NCBI RefSeq assembly: GCF_036227225.1
Contig: NZ_CP109444.1
Coordinates: forward strand, 744,001-808,000
From: Streptomyces sp. NBC_01478
GTDB taxonomy: Bacteria > Actinomycetota > Actinomycetes > Streptomycetales > Streptomycetaceae
Direction of reading: 5' to 3'
DNA: 64,000 bases
Shown here: positions 1-8,093 of the stretch, piece after piece
Position numbering within the stretch: the stretch's first letter is position 1
Layout of the letters: each line of letters opens with the position of its first letter
Notes under the pieces: generated by a model
The model's input: the letters and a program-made list of their open reading frames with translations, nothing else
Told to the model about the DNA's origin: nothing
Databases searched by the model: none
Translations under genes and position numbers: made by a program

Positions 1-522
1 CCCGACCGGCCCGGAGACCACTTCGGAGATGAGCGCCTGGGCCAGCAGCAGGACATCGTTGTCGTCCCCGGTGAGGGCGATCGGCCCACTCAGCCGCGAG
101 AGATCGACCAGCATGCGCTCGCCCCGGTGGAGGCCGAGGGTGACGGTCAGGGAGTACGGATGCGTGGCCCCGTCACCCCCGTTGCCGCCTCGCCGCAGCT
201 TCGCCGTGTCCACGGACCACTCCTTCCCGGAGACGTCCGCCGTCCAGGGCGCCGGCGCGTGCGTGTCCGCCTCGGCGAGCCGCAACGTCAGTCGCTGCCC
301 CGAGTGGACGACCACGTGTACGTCCGGCAGCGGGCGTCCGCCCTGCGGGCGTCCCGCGGCCACGGCCCGCAGGCCCAGCGCGACTGTCTCGAGCGCCCTG
401 CGGTTTGCGCCCGACAGCGCCGAACGGGACTGCGTGGAAGGGGAGTTGCGCCGCAGCCGGATCACTGCGGCCCCGAGCAGTAACAGGCCGAGCCCCACGC
501 ACAGGGCAATGGACGCGATCAT
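1..522 (-). CDS. Membrane-anchored hypothetical protein, N-terminal part (cut by window edge)
   Basis: A reading frame runs without a stop from ATG 522 to the left edge, giving the first 174 residues. The start has a good ribosome site (AAAGGTGG about 4 bases upstream). Residues 2-20 (IASIALCVGLGLLLLGAAV) form one membrane segment, followed by the basic stretch RLRRN, so the rest should be cytoplasmic. The soluble part looks beta-rich (DVHVVVHSGQRLTLRL) and ends with LTGDDNDVLLLAQALISE. I do not recognise the family. Similar N-termini occur in large Streptomyces membrane proteins with LysM or BTAD domains, but the C-terminus needed to tell lies outside the window. It is divergent from the LuxR-type gene at 904. 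Confidence 0.7.
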   Translation of the reverse strand, partial: MIASIALCVGLGLLLLGAAVIRLRRNSPSTQSRSALSGANRRALETVALGLRAVAAGRPQGGRPLPDVHVVVHSGQRLTLRLAEADTHAPAPWTADVSGKEWSVDTAKLRRGGNGGDGATHPYSLTVTLGLHRGERMLVDLSRLSGPIALTGDDNDVLLLAQALISEVVSGPVG

Positions 523-903
523 GCGGCCACCTTTGTTGCTAGAAGTTGTCAGAGACAGTCACCGGCCATGGGGACGCGGGCCGTCGGCGCGGAACGGCGA
601 CGGCGAAGCGAACCGGTGGACGAAGGGCGTCAGCACGCGCTTCCTACGGCATCGTCGCGTGCCCGCTGTCTCCGGCGAAAGGCGAAACCGCCAACCTTGC
701 CGCTCCGTACAGGAGTTGACGGGATCTTCCCGGCCGAGGCCGTCATCAGGTGGCGGACCGGGGTCAGGACACCTCGGCGACTCGCGCCAGGTTTCCCTCT
801 GCTCGCGGGCGCGGGGCCGGTGGCGCGAATCCGGGGTCCTGGCCGGTGACACCATCGTCCTCCCGAACCTCATGGACGATCTCAGTTGCGAGTTGGGGGG
901 CAC
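523..903. other. Intergenic region between divergent genes
   Basis: The 381 bases separate the leftward membrane-protein gene from the rightward regulator at 904 and must contain both promoters. The short frames here have poor codon bias and no convincing start, so I see no gene. I could not pick out a confident -35/-10 pair or inverted repeat. Confidence 0.5.
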
Positions 904-1497
904 ATGCCTCAGCGAGTACTCGGCGACAGCCTGCGGGTGGCGATCCACGCGCCCGCTCCCCTGATCCGCGCCGGACTGGCCGGTTTCGTCGCCATGGAGC
1001 CGCGGCTGCGCGAGGTGCCGCCGGACCGGATCCGGGACGCCGACGCGATCGTGGTCGCCGTGGACGTGGCGGACGCCTCCGTCCTGGACCTGCTCCCCCG
1101 CCTGAGCGACGACCCGCGCGCCCGCTTCCTGGTGGTCGTGAGCAAGCGCTGGCAGGCCGATGTACCGACGGCCCGGCACCGGGGTGTCCGCGCCGTCGTG
1201 TGGTGGGACTTCTGCAGCCCGGACGTCTTCGTCCGCACGGTCCGCGCCGTGGCGGGCGAGGACGGGACCAAGCCTTCCGCGCGTCGGCAACAGACCGTCG
1301 ACCGGGCGGCACTGAGTTCGCGCGAGGTGGCCGTACTGCGCCTGATCGCCGAGGGCAGACAGTGCGAGGAGATCGCGACGGAACTCGCCTATTCCGAGCG
1401 TACGGTGAGATACATCCTCTACGGCGCGATGAAGCGCCTGCGGGCACGCAACCGCGCCCACGCCGTCTCGTACGCCATCCGGGCCGGACTGATCTGA
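904..1497 (+). CDS. LuxR-type response-regulator-like transcription factor
   Basis: A 197-residue DNA-binding regulator. ATG 904 is chosen because GGGGGG sits just upstream; a TTG 18 bases earlier is less likely. Residues about 8-115 look like a receiver domain (RVAIHAPAPLIRAGLAGFV) but lack the usual acidic cluster, and the phospho-accepting Asp is unclear, so it may be an atypical, non-phosphorylated receiver. Residues about 130-195 are a LuxR/NarL helix-turn-helix (LSSREVAVLRLIAEG, then IATELAYSERTVRYIL). No sensor kinase is adjacent. The CocE-family hydrolase begins 50 bases downstream on the same strand, so it may be the target or a co-transcribed partner. Confidence 0.85.
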   Translation: MPQRVLGDSLRVAIHAPAPLIRAGLAGFVAMEPRLREVPPDRIRDADAIVVAVDVADASVLDLLPRLSDDPRARFLVVVSKRWQADVPTARHRGVRAVVWWDFCSPDVFVRTVRAVAGEDGTKPSARRQQTVDRAALSSREVAVLRLIAEGRQCEEIATELAYSERTVRYILYGAMKRLRARNRAHAVSYAIRAGLI

Positions 1498-1546
1498 TTC
1501 GCCGTAACATCGGCTTGCGGCACGGGAGTTGACGGAGGAGACACCG

Positions 1547-3232
1547 GTGAACCTGGGCAGCCACCTCACACAATGCCTGCTGAGTCTTCCTCCACCGCTC
1601 ACCCGCGATCTGGTCGTCGAGCACGATCTACGGGTGCCGATGCGCGACGGGACGGTCCTGCTGGCCGACCGCTGGAGGCCGAGGTCCGGCGGGGACGGCC
1701 TGCCGACCGTGCTCCTGCGGATCCCCTACGGCAGGGCGGGCATGGCCGTGGTGCCGATGGTCCGGCCGTTGGCCGAGCGCGGATTCCAGGTGCTGATCCA
1801 GAGCACGCGCGGGACGTTCGGCTCCGGCGGCGTCTTCGACCCCATGCGGCACGAGCGGGAGGACGGGCTGGACACCCTGGACTGGGTGATCGCGCAGCCC
1901 TGGTTCGGCGAGGCGATGGTGCTGTACGGCATGAGCTACCTCGGCTTCGTGCAGTGGGCCGTCGCCGATCAACTGCCGCCGCAGGTCAAGGCGATGATCC
2001 CCGCGGTGTCCGAATCGGCCCTCTCCCTGGAGTTCCTCCGCGCGGACGGGTTCTCGCTGGAGACGCCGTTCGGCTGGGGTGTCATGGTCGCCGGCCAGGA
2101 ACGCCGGTGGGCCGTTCCGCGCCAACTGCTGGGCGCGCGGCGGGTACGTCGGGCCATGTCCGAACTACCGCTGAACCAGGCCGACTTCGCCGCCCTCGGC
2201 CACCGCTCCGACTACATCCAGGACGTCCTCGCCCACGACGCCGGTACGCCGCGCTGGGCGGAGCTCGACCACCGCCATCGGGTGGCCGACATCGCCGTAC
2301 CGGTGAGTTCGGTCGGTGGCTGGTACGACATCTTCCTGCCGGGTCAACTCCGCGACCACCAGGCCCTGGTGGCGGCCGGGCGGCAGGCCCGGATCACGGT
2401 CGGACCGTGGTCGCACACCTCCCGGGGTGTGGGCGTCACGGCGGCCGGCGAGGCGCTCGGCTTCGGTCTGGCCCTCGCGCGCGGCGAGCGGCCGCCGGAG
2501 CGTGCCCCGGTCCGGCTGTTCGTCATGGGCGAGGAGACCTGGCGCGACTTCCCGTCCTGGCCGCCGCCCGACTGTGCACCGCGGCGCTTCCATCTCCACC
2601 CGGACGGCGTCCTGTCCACCGACACGGCGGGCGAGTCCGCGCCGGACCGCTACCGCTACGACCCGGCCGACCCGACCCCGGCCGTCGGCGGCGTGCGTCT
2701 GGCCCTCGGAGTGAGGGGCGGCCGCGTGGACAACTCCGGGCTCGAAGCCCGGCCGGACGTGCTGACCTACACAACTGCCGTACTGGAAACGGACGTCGAG
2801 GTCATCGGCGAGGTGAGCGCCGAGATCTGGTTCCGCTCCGACCTGCCGCACGCGGATGTGTTCGTCCGGCTGTGCGACGTGGACGCCAAGGGCCGCTCGA
2901 CGAACGTGTGCGACGGCCTGGTCGGTCTGACCGGCGCCGACCGGACGTCCCGCGCGACGGTGCGGCTGTGGCCGACGGCACATCGCTTCCGGCTCGGTCA
3001 CCGCATCCGCGTCCAGGTGTCCAGCGGCGCGTTCCCGCGCTACAACCGCAATCCGGGCACCGGCGAACCCAGGGCGACGGCCACGACTCTGCGCGCCGGT
3101 AACCAGGAGGTGTTCCACGACGCCGAACACCCGTCCGCGATACTTCTGCCGGTCTGTCCGGCAACACAGAAAAGCGACTTGGCCGGGCGAGGCCTCGAAC
3201 ATGGACTAGACATTAGTGGACTAGACAATTAA
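1547..3232 (+). CDS. CocE/NonD-family serine hydrolase (X-Pro dipeptidyl-peptidase fold)
   Basis: A 561-residue hydrolase of the cocaine-esterase / X-prolyl dipeptidyl-peptidase superfamily, which cleaves esters or peptides with a Ser-Asp-His triad. The GTG at 1547 follows GGAGGAG by 6 bases. The N-terminal catalytic domain opens with VPMRDGTVLLADRWRP; the nucleophile is in YGMSYLG (Ser about 130), an Asp lies in GGWYDIFLPGQ, and the His in GPWSHTSRG. From about residue 370 the protein has the C-terminal jelly-roll of this family. Length is normal. There is no signal peptide, so it should be cytoplasmic. Natural substrate unknown. Probably one transcription unit with the regulator upstream. 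Confidence 0.9.
   Translation: MNLGSHLTQCLLSLPPPLTRDLVVEHDLRVPMRDGTVLLADRWRPRSGGDGLPTVLLRIPYGRAGMAVVPMVRPLAERGFQVLIQSTRGTFGSGGVFDPMRHEREDGLDTLDWVIAQPWFGEAMVLYGMSYLGFVQWAVADQLPPQVKAMIPAVSESALSLEFLRADGFSLETPFGWGVMVAGQERRWAVPRQLLGARRVRRAMSELPLNQADFAALGHRSDYIQDVLAHDAGTPRWAELDHRHRVADIAVPVSSVGGWYDIFLPGQLRDHQALVAAGRQARITVGPWSHTSRGVGVTAAGEALGFGLALARGERPPERAPVRLFVMGEETWRDFPSWPPPDCAPRRFHLHPDGVLSTDTAGESAPDRYRYDPADPTPAVGGVRLALGVRGGRVDNSGLEARPDVLTYTTAVLETDVEVIGEVSAEIWFRSDLPHADVFVRLCDVDAKGRSTNVCDGLVGLTGADRTSRATVRLWPTAHRFRLGHRIRVQVSSGAFPRYNRNPGTGEPRATATTLRAGNQEVFHDAEHPSAILLPVCPATQKSDLAGRGLEHGLDISGLDN
3203..3227. repeat. Direct repeat GGACTAGACA x2
   Basis: GGACTAGACA occurs at 3203-3212 and again at 3218-3227, straddling the end of the hydrolase gene. 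A related ACTAGGCAATT lies about 110 bases further on (near 3330), matching ACTAGACAATT of the second copy. The local sequence is AT-rich for this genome. It may be a regulator-binding site or a remnant of rearrangement. Confidence 0.5.
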
Positions 3233-3344
3233 TGCCGCTTCAACCGCCGCGCGAAGTCCCGGAATACGGCACCCCGAGACCCGGCCGGTCTCGGCGCGCA
3301 TATTGCCCCGCCGAAACCGGACCGACATCGACTAGGCAATTGTC

Positions 3345-3360
3345 ATATGCCCAGGCATAT
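3345..3360. terminator. Palindrome between convergent genes, possible terminator
   Basis: ATATGCC-CA-GGCATAT is a perfect 7-2-7 inverted repeat immediately next to the stop codon of the leftward gene at 3361, in an AT-rich gap between two convergent genes. The position suits a transcription terminator, but the two-base spacer makes a poor hairpin loop and there is no long T run, so an operator-like site is also possible. Confidence 0.4.
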
Positions 3361-3726
3361 TTATACCTCCAGGGTGGCCTCAAGGCGCTTGAGGTTATGC
3401 CTCGCCAGCGCCAGATTGCTGCGCTCCCGGTCCAGCGCCAGATACAGGAAGAGCGAGCCGCGCGTGCTCGCCAGCGGCCTGATCAGGTGGTACTGCTTGC
3501 CGAGGGTGATCAGGATGTCCTCGATCCGGTCGTCCACGTTGATGGACTTCAGCGTGCGCTGCTTCGCCCGCACGACCTCGGTGTTGCCCGCCCCCGCGAC
3601 CTCCAGGTCCAGATGCGGGCCGCCGCCCAGCGCCCCCAGCGTCATGCCGCTCTCGTAGTCGACCAGGGACACCCCCAGGGCCCCGTCGATAGTCATCGCT
3701 TCCTTGAGCGTCGCCTCAATGTTCAT
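3361..3726 (-). CDS. Roadblock/LC7-like small protein
   Basis: A 121-residue protein starting MNIEATLKEAM at ATG 3726, with GAGG upstream; longer in-frame starts have poor codon bias and are rejected. The pattern GALGVSLVDYESGMTLGALG followed by a helix and IEDILITLGKQYHLIRPL and LFLYLALDRERSNLALARH matches the small alpha/beta fold of roadblock/LC7 proteins, which bind Ras-like GTPases and regulate them. No GTPase gene is adjacent. It is divergent from another roadblock gene at 3893, and the two may share a control region. Family assignment rests on fold-like pattern rather than a diagnostic motif. Confidence 0.7.
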   Translation of the reverse strand: MNIEATLKEAMTIDGALGVSLVDYESGMTLGALGGGPHLDLEVAGAGNTEVVRAKQRTLKSINVDDRIEDILITLGKQYHLIRPLASTRGSLFLYLALDRERSNLALARHNLKRLEATLEV

Positions 3727-3835
3727 GTGGTGTTGCCTCGTTCCCCTCACGACCCGGCAAGATTCGGTATCTCGCCACGAAAACGGTCTCAATGCGAACC
3801 GTGCGGGTAACAGACAACACCATCTTTGGTCAGAG

Positions 3836-3863
3836 TTGCGATAGTTGGCAAATAAAGTAGTCT
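3836..3863 (+). promoter_or_regulatory. Candidate promoter for the roadblock operon
   Basis: TTGCGA at 3836-3841 and TAGTCT at 3858-3863 are separated by 16 bases and lie about 30 bases before the start codon at 3893. This is the most AT-rich part of the gap. It is a reasonable vegetative-type promoter, but Streptomyces promoters are variable and this is only a sequence match. Confidence 0.35.
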
Positions 3864-3892
3864 GCTCGCCGGAGTGACTGAAGGGGGGACCT

Positions 3893-4243
3893 TTGTCATC
3901 GCTCGACGCCGCACTCGGCCGCGCCCTGACCACGCCCGGTATCAGCGGAGCCGCCGTGCTCGATGCCGTCACCGGCCTTTCCTATGCGGAGTCCGGTGAT
4001 GTGAGCGGCAGTCAGGACTCCGGCGAAATAGCGGAGTTGGCCCATACCCGCCTTACTCGGGCAGGCGCGGCAGGGGAGTTGGAGAGCGTCATCGTGACCA
4101 CCTCCACCCGGCATCTCGTGACGATCCGACTCCCGCGGCAGGGCGATCCCTTGCTGCTGTGCGCGACCGTCGACCGCGACCTCACCAACCTCACCTGGGC
4201 GCTGCGCGAACTGAACCGGCACGCCGACGAGTTGCTGGCATGA
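3893..4243 (+). CDS. Roadblock/LC7 domain protein
   Basis: A 116-residue protein. The start is a TTG at 3893, supported by AGGGGGG about 5 bases upstream. The fold pattern is that of roadblock/LC7: SSLDAALGRALTTPGISGAAVLDAVTGLSYAESG, a helix (SGEIAELAHTRLTRAG), then the strand-rich half (LESVIVTTSTRHLVTIRL) and a final helix. Such proteins act as GTPase-regulatory or scaffold subunits. Its stop overlaps the start of the next gene (ATGA), so the two are translationally coupled. Expect it to work with the products at 4240 and 5165. Confidence 0.8.
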   Translation: MSSLDAALGRALTTPGISGAAVLDAVTGLSYAESGDVSGSQDSGEIAELAHTRLTRAGAAGELESVIVTTSTRHLVTIRLPRQGDPLLLCATVDRDLTNLTWALRELNRHADELLA

Positions 4244-5079
4244 CGGAGGGCACCGAGGAACCGCTCGCCGACTCCCGCAACGTTCCCGCCCTGTTGGCCA
4301 CGCTCCGGAACCGCCGGCGCTCGTGCACCGTGGTCGTCACCGGCACCCCGGGCGGCTCGATCCATGTGCGGGACGGACTTGTGGTGGCCATGGAGACCCC
4401 GGGCGCCCCGGGCATCGAGGGGCTGCTGCTCAGGTCGGGCCGGATCGACGAGCAGGCGTGGTCGGCGGTCCGCGCCTCCGACACCAGCCATGAACGCCTC
4501 GCCGCCGAACTCGTGGACCGCGGGCTCGTCGGCGCCGGCGAGCTGGAGGTCATCAGCCTGAGCGCGCTCTTCGACGCCGCCTTCGCGCTCTCCCTCGCCG
4601 TACCCGACGGTTGGGAGGTGACCGACCCCGTGCCGACGCTGTACCGCAATGCCGGTGTCACCCCCGAGCGGCTCCTCGGCGAGGTGTCCCGGCGCATCGA
4701 CCTGCTGGCCGGGGAGCCCGGTTCGGCCGCCGCCCTCGCCCGCACCCGGATGCAGCCGGCGACCACCGCGCCCCTCCCCGGAACCGTCGGCGGACTTCCC
4801 GCCCGGCACCAGGACGTCCTGGCCACCGCGGACGGCCGGAGAACGGCGAGGGACATCGCCTTCGCCCTCGGCCGCGGTCTCTTCGCCGTCATGCTCGACC
4901 TACGACACCTGCTGGACCGCGGTCTCGTCCGGCCGTACGCACCCTCGACGGACCGGCGGCCGAGCACGGCACCGCGTATCGCACCCTCCGTGGTGGCGCC
5001 CGCCGCGCTCGACCCCGCATCGCTCCCGCGTCGCCTTCCCGGCCGGAACTCCGCGCCGGCTCACCGGCCCCACGACTGA
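4240..5079 (+). CDS. DUF4388/PatA-like regulatory protein
   Basis: A 279-residue protein, started at ATG 4240, which overlaps the preceding stop as ATGA. Residues about 12-110 look like a DUF4388/PatA N-terminal domain: a strand pair with CTVVVTGTPGGSIHVRDG and VVAMETPGAPGIEG, then helices (GLLLRSGRIDEQAW). The middle (RHQDVLATADGRRTARDIAFALGR) resembles a small winged helix that could bind DNA or protein. The last 60 residues are Pro/Ala-rich and probably disordered. DUF4388 proteins are linked to gliding and two-component signalling in other bacteria; here it sits between two roadblock genes. Function inferred from company only. Confidence 0.65.
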   Translation: MTEGTEEPLADSRNVPALLATLRNRRRSCTVVVTGTPGGSIHVRDGLVVAMETPGAPGIEGLLLRSGRIDEQAWSAVRASDTSHERLAAELVDRGLVGAGELEVISLSALFDAAFALSLAVPDGWEVTDPVPTLYRNAGVTPERLLGEVSRRIDLLAGEPGSAAALARTRMQPATTAPLPGTVGGLPARHQDVLATADGRRTARDIAFALGRGLFAVMLDLRHLLDRGLVRPYAPSTDRRPSTAPRIAPSVVAPAALDPASLPRRLPGRNSAPAHRPHD

Positions 5080-5164
5080 ACCGCCCTGCCCCGGCCGCGC
5101 CCCCACCGCGCTCCTCTGCTGCCTCGTTGTCCCACCGCCTGCACGCCAACAGGAAGAAGACGCC

Positions 5165-5533
5165 ATGAGCGACCCCGTGACCGACCTCCTCATCGCCCTG
5201 CGGGACAACGTAATGGGAGTCACCGAAACCACGCTGGCCACCAGTGACGGGCTCGTCGTGGCGAGCGACACGACCAAGACCCATCCCGAGTCGATGGCCG
5301 CGGTGGCGGCGGCGACCCTCGCGCTCGGCCACCGGCTCGCCGACCAGGGCGGCACCGGGCACCTCCGTGAGATCAGCGCGCGGTGCAGCACGGGCCATGT
5401 CATCGTGACGGCCGTCGGGGACCGGGCTCTGCTCGCCGTGGTCGCGGACGACGGCCTGGACCAGGCGGCGTTCCGCCGTGAGATCCCGGCCGTCACGGAG
5501 CGCCTGCGCCGGCATCTCGACGAGGACGTGTAG
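5165..5533 (+). CDS. Roadblock/LC7 domain protein
   Basis: A 122-residue protein starting MSDPVTDLLIALRDNV with AGGAAG upstream. It has the clearest roadblock signature of the three: VMGVTETTLATSDGLVVAS, a central helix rich in Ala (MAAVAAATLALGHRLADQ), and the strands HVIVTAVGDRALLAVVADD. In Streptomyces conservons a roadblock protein is encoded with a histidine kinase, a DUF742 protein and a GTPase; none of those three is found here. It lies 85 bases after the DUF4388-like gene on the same strand and is probably its operon partner. Confidence 0.85.
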   Translation: MSDPVTDLLIALRDNVMGVTETTLATSDGLVVASDTTKTHPESMAAVAAATLALGHRLADQGGTGHLREISARCSTGHVIVTAVGDRALLAVVADDGLDQAAFRREIPAVTERLRRHLDEDV

Positions 5534-5654
5534 CCGGCCCCACCGACCGCTGCCGCGACGGCCCGAGCAGGGACGGGCGGCATGTCGAATGCGCCGGTTC
5601 CCGATCGACGTGAGAGTGGAAGCAGCAGTACCTCCACGACTCAGGAGCACCTTC

Positions 5655-6278
5655 ATGACCGTGACCGCGGATCTGGCGATCTCCCTCGACGGCTATATCG
5701 CCGGCACCGACGTGACCGTCGACAACCCGGGCGGCGACGGCGCCGAGCCGCTCTTCGAGTGGATCCACAATCTCGCGAGCTGGCGGGAGCGCCAGGGCAT
5801 GACCGGCGGGGTGGAGAACCGCGACTCCGAGTTGATGCGCGAGTGGTTCGACGCGACCGGAGCGGTGGTGATGGGCCGGATGATGTACGACACCGGTGCG
5901 GAGTTCTGGGGCGACAACCCGCCCTTCCGGACCCCGGTCTTCGTCCTCACCCACCGCCCCCGACCGACCCTCGTCAAAGAGGGCGGCACGACCTTCACGT
6001 TCGTCACCGACGGCATCCACAGCGCGCTCGACCGGGCGAAGGCGGTCGCCGGTGACCGGAACGTCGACATCGCGGGCGGCGCGAGCACGGTGCGGCAATA
6101 CCTTGCCGAGGGCCTTATCAACGAACTCCAACTGCATGTGGTGCCCGCGCTCCTCGGCGCGGGACTGCGGCTCTTCGAAGGACCGGGCCCGGGGCCGCGG
6201 CGCGTCGAGCCGGTCAGGGTGGTCGAGACACCGCTCGCCACCCACCTGAAGTACCGCCTGGGCAAGGCCGAGGGCTGA
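5655..6278 (+). CDS. Dihydrofolate-reductase-fold (RibD C-terminal-like) protein
   Basis: A 207-residue member of the RibD C-terminal / DHFR-like family. The start ATG 5655 has AGGAGC upstream. It opens with TADLAISLDGYIAG, has GAVVMGRMMYDTGAEFWG and VFVLTHRPRPTLVKEGGTTF, then VDIAGGASTVRQYLAEGLI and ELQLHVVPALLGAGLRLF, the usual order for this family. Members probably bind NADPH, but their substrates are mostly unknown and they are not true folate-pathway DHFRs. Stand-alone gene, 16 bases before a convergent gene. Confidence 0.9.
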   Translation: MTVTADLAISLDGYIAGTDVTVDNPGGDGAEPLFEWIHNLASWRERQGMTGGVENRDSELMREWFDATGAVVMGRMMYDTGAEFWGDNPPFRTPVFVLTHRPRPTLVKEGGTTFTFVTDGIHSALDRAKAVAGDRNVDIAGGASTVRQYLAEGLINELQLHVVPALLGAGLRLFEGPGPGPRRVEPVRVVETPLATHLKYRLGKAEG

Positions 6279-6294
6279 CCCCGTGCGGGTGTGG

Positions 6295-7143
6295 TCAGGC
6301 GGCCGCATCCTCCACCGCGATCGGGTCCCCCACCCGCACCACCCCGGTCTCCACCACGTCCAGGTACACACCGAGGCACGAGAGCCGGCCGAGGTCGAAC
6401 ACCGGGATGCGGTGCTCGCGGGCGACCGCACGCATGAGGCCCGGGTCCGGCGGGAGTTCGTCATGGCCGAGGGTGGGGACCACGCAGCGCGGTGTGGGCA
6501 CCAGCACGCGGAACAGCGCCTCCCCCACGCGCAGAAGCGACCCCACCCAGGCGTCCTCCGGGAAACCGGGCCCGCCAAGGGTGTTCACGACGAGGTTCGG
6601 CCGGAAGCGGCGCGCGTCGAAGTCCCCGGCCGGATACACACCCCGCATCCGGTCGAGGGCGGCCGTGGTGACGAGGTGGACGCGGCCGAAGTCGAAGAAC
6701 GTCCCCGGCGCGACACCGCCCGTCGTGATGCTCTCCCCCGTCGCGTCGACGGTCGCCGACTCCCGTACGACGTCCGGGACACCGCCTTCGTAGTCGGGCA
6801 CGGCGCGCTCCAGCCGGCTGTGCTCCGGTACGACGCCGGAGACGGTGACCGGCCGGCCCAGCAGCTTGGACAACTCCACGTCCAGGCCGGGGTTCTCGAC
6901 CGGCAGGGCGGTGCCGTCCGGGAGGACGACACGGACCGCACCGGAGTCGTCGAGGCGGCTCCGGCAGCGCAGCAACTCGCCCCATTTCCGGGGGTGCTTG
7001 GCGCTGCCCACCGCGCCCGTCCCGTCGAGGACGGCGTACACCCGGTCCCCGGCCAGCCCGTTCTCCGTGACCGCGACGGCGATCACGGCCTCACCCAGCA
7101 TCGACTTCACCGGATACCGGTACAGCGCGGTCACCGTTCCCAT
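6295..7143 (-). CDS. MOSC domain protein (YcbX-like)
   Basis: A 282-residue protein with an N-terminal MOSC beta-barrel (TALYRYPVKSMLGEAV) and a C-terminal MOSC domain. The conserved cysteine lies in VPTPRCVVPT near residue 228, where the family binds sulfur or uses the molybdenum cofactor. YcbX and mARC proteins reduce N-hydroxylated compounds with a Mo cofactor and an electron donor; no ferredoxin domain is present here. It follows the M24 peptidase gene by 47 bases on the same strand. Its start codon lies inside a perfect inverted repeat and no ribosome site is visible. Confidence 0.9.
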   Translation of the reverse strand: MGTVTALYRYPVKSMLGEAVIAVAVTENGLAGDRVYAVLDGTGAVGSAKHPRKWGELLRCRSRLDDSGAVRVVLPDGTALPVENPGLDVELSKLLGRPVTVSGVVPEHSRLERAVPDYEGGVPDVVRESATVDATGESITTGGVAPGTFFDFGRVHLVTTAALDRMRGVYPAGDFDARRFRPNLVVNTLGGPGFPEDAWVGSLLRVGEALFRVLVPTPRCVVPTLGHDELPPDPGLMRAVAREHRIPVFDLGRLSCLGVYLDVVETGVVRVGDPIAVEDAAA

Positions 7144-7157
7144 AGATCAACTATGGG
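7139..7157. promoter_or_regulatory. Perfect inverted repeat over the MOSC start codon
   Basis: CCCATAG-ATCAA-CTATGGG is a perfect 7-5-7 repeat covering the ATG (7141-7143, minus strand) of the MOSC gene. It could be an operator, or an mRNA hairpin that hides the start. There is no recognisable ribosome site just upstream, so this element probably decides how the gene is expressed. Confidence 0.55.
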
Positions 7158-7190
7158 GACAGCGGCCGGACTTCGGGAAGGGGCCCGCCC

Positions 7191-7880
7191 TCAGAGGGTG
7201 AGGAGTTCCTCGTGGAATCCGCCGAATCCCCGCTGGCGGTCGATGAGATGGATCTCCAGGATCCAGTGGCAGTCGCGGCCGGCCTTGTCGGTGCGGCGCA
7301 GTGGTGTGTCGTTGGCGGGGGTGATGTACGACTCGACGTGGGCGCCCTCGATCGTCTCGTGCGGGAACTCGCCCACGAGGTGCCCGGCGTGCCAGCCGCC
7401 GAGCTCCCAACCCGCCTTGTCGGCAAGGCGGGCGACCTCGGTGTACAGGACTTCGCCGGTGATGTCCGGAGCGTTCTCGAAGAAGCGCCGGCCGGCCGCG
7501 AACACCTCGGGGAGGTCGTCGTGCAGCCGGTGCTTGACCGGGTCGTCGCCCAGGACGAAGGTCCGGCCGAAGTCGGCCTCGTACTCCTCGAAGATCGGCC
7601 CGAAGTCGGCGAACACGATGTCGTCCGCGCCGATCACCCGGTCCGGCGGGTTCTCCTTGTACGGCGCGAGCGTGTTCGGTCCCGAGCGGATGATCCGTTT
7701 GTGCCAGTGCCGGGTCGTGCCGAACATCTCGTTCGCGAGGTCACGGATCCGGTCGCTGACGGCCCGCTCCCCCTCGCCGGGCGCGACGAGCCCGCGCTCC
7801 TCGATCTCCGCGAAGAGCAGCGCGGCCTTGGCCTGGGCGTCGAGCAGGCGTGCGGCCCGCGTGGGTTCGTCATCAGCCAT
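7191..7880 (-). CDS. M24-family metallopeptidase (Xaa-Pro aminopeptidase-like)
   Basis: A 229-residue protein with the pita-bread fold and no N-terminal extra domain. Expected metal ligands can be placed: two Asp in DDIVFADFGPIFEEYEADFG, a His in GWHAGHLVGEFPH, and Glu residues in HWILEIHLI and GFHEELL. The family removes N-terminal residues next to proline, or is a related creatinase-type enzyme; substrate cannot be told. It is short for the family because it carries only the catalytic domain, with all ligands in place. It may be co-transcribed with the MOSC gene 47 bases downstream. Confidence 0.85.
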   Translation of the reverse strand: MADDEPTRAARLLDAQAKAALLFAEIEERGLVAPGEGERAVSDRIRDLANEMFGTTRHWHKRIIRSGPNTLAPYKENPPDRVIGADDIVFADFGPIFEEYEADFGRTFVLGDDPVKHRLHDDLPEVFAAGRRFFENAPDITGEVLYTEVARLADKAGWELGGWHAGHLVGEFPHETIEGAHVESYITPANDTPLRRTDKAGRDCHWILEIHLIDRQRGFGGFHEELLTL

Positions 7881-8093
7881 GGGCCGAACCTAGCCAGGTA
7901 GATCGTTGTCGGCAACGGGATTCCCGCGGAGGGGGCAGCCATAGCGGTTTCCCTCATCTGCCAGGCTGCGGCGAACTCCCAGGTGGCGGATGCGACGGGG
8001 TCGGTGACGGGCGTGGCCGGAGCGGCTAGCTTGTGGACGCACAGTTGGCGACAAGTCCGACAATCCAGACCTTTCTCTGTGAGGCGTTCCGTC

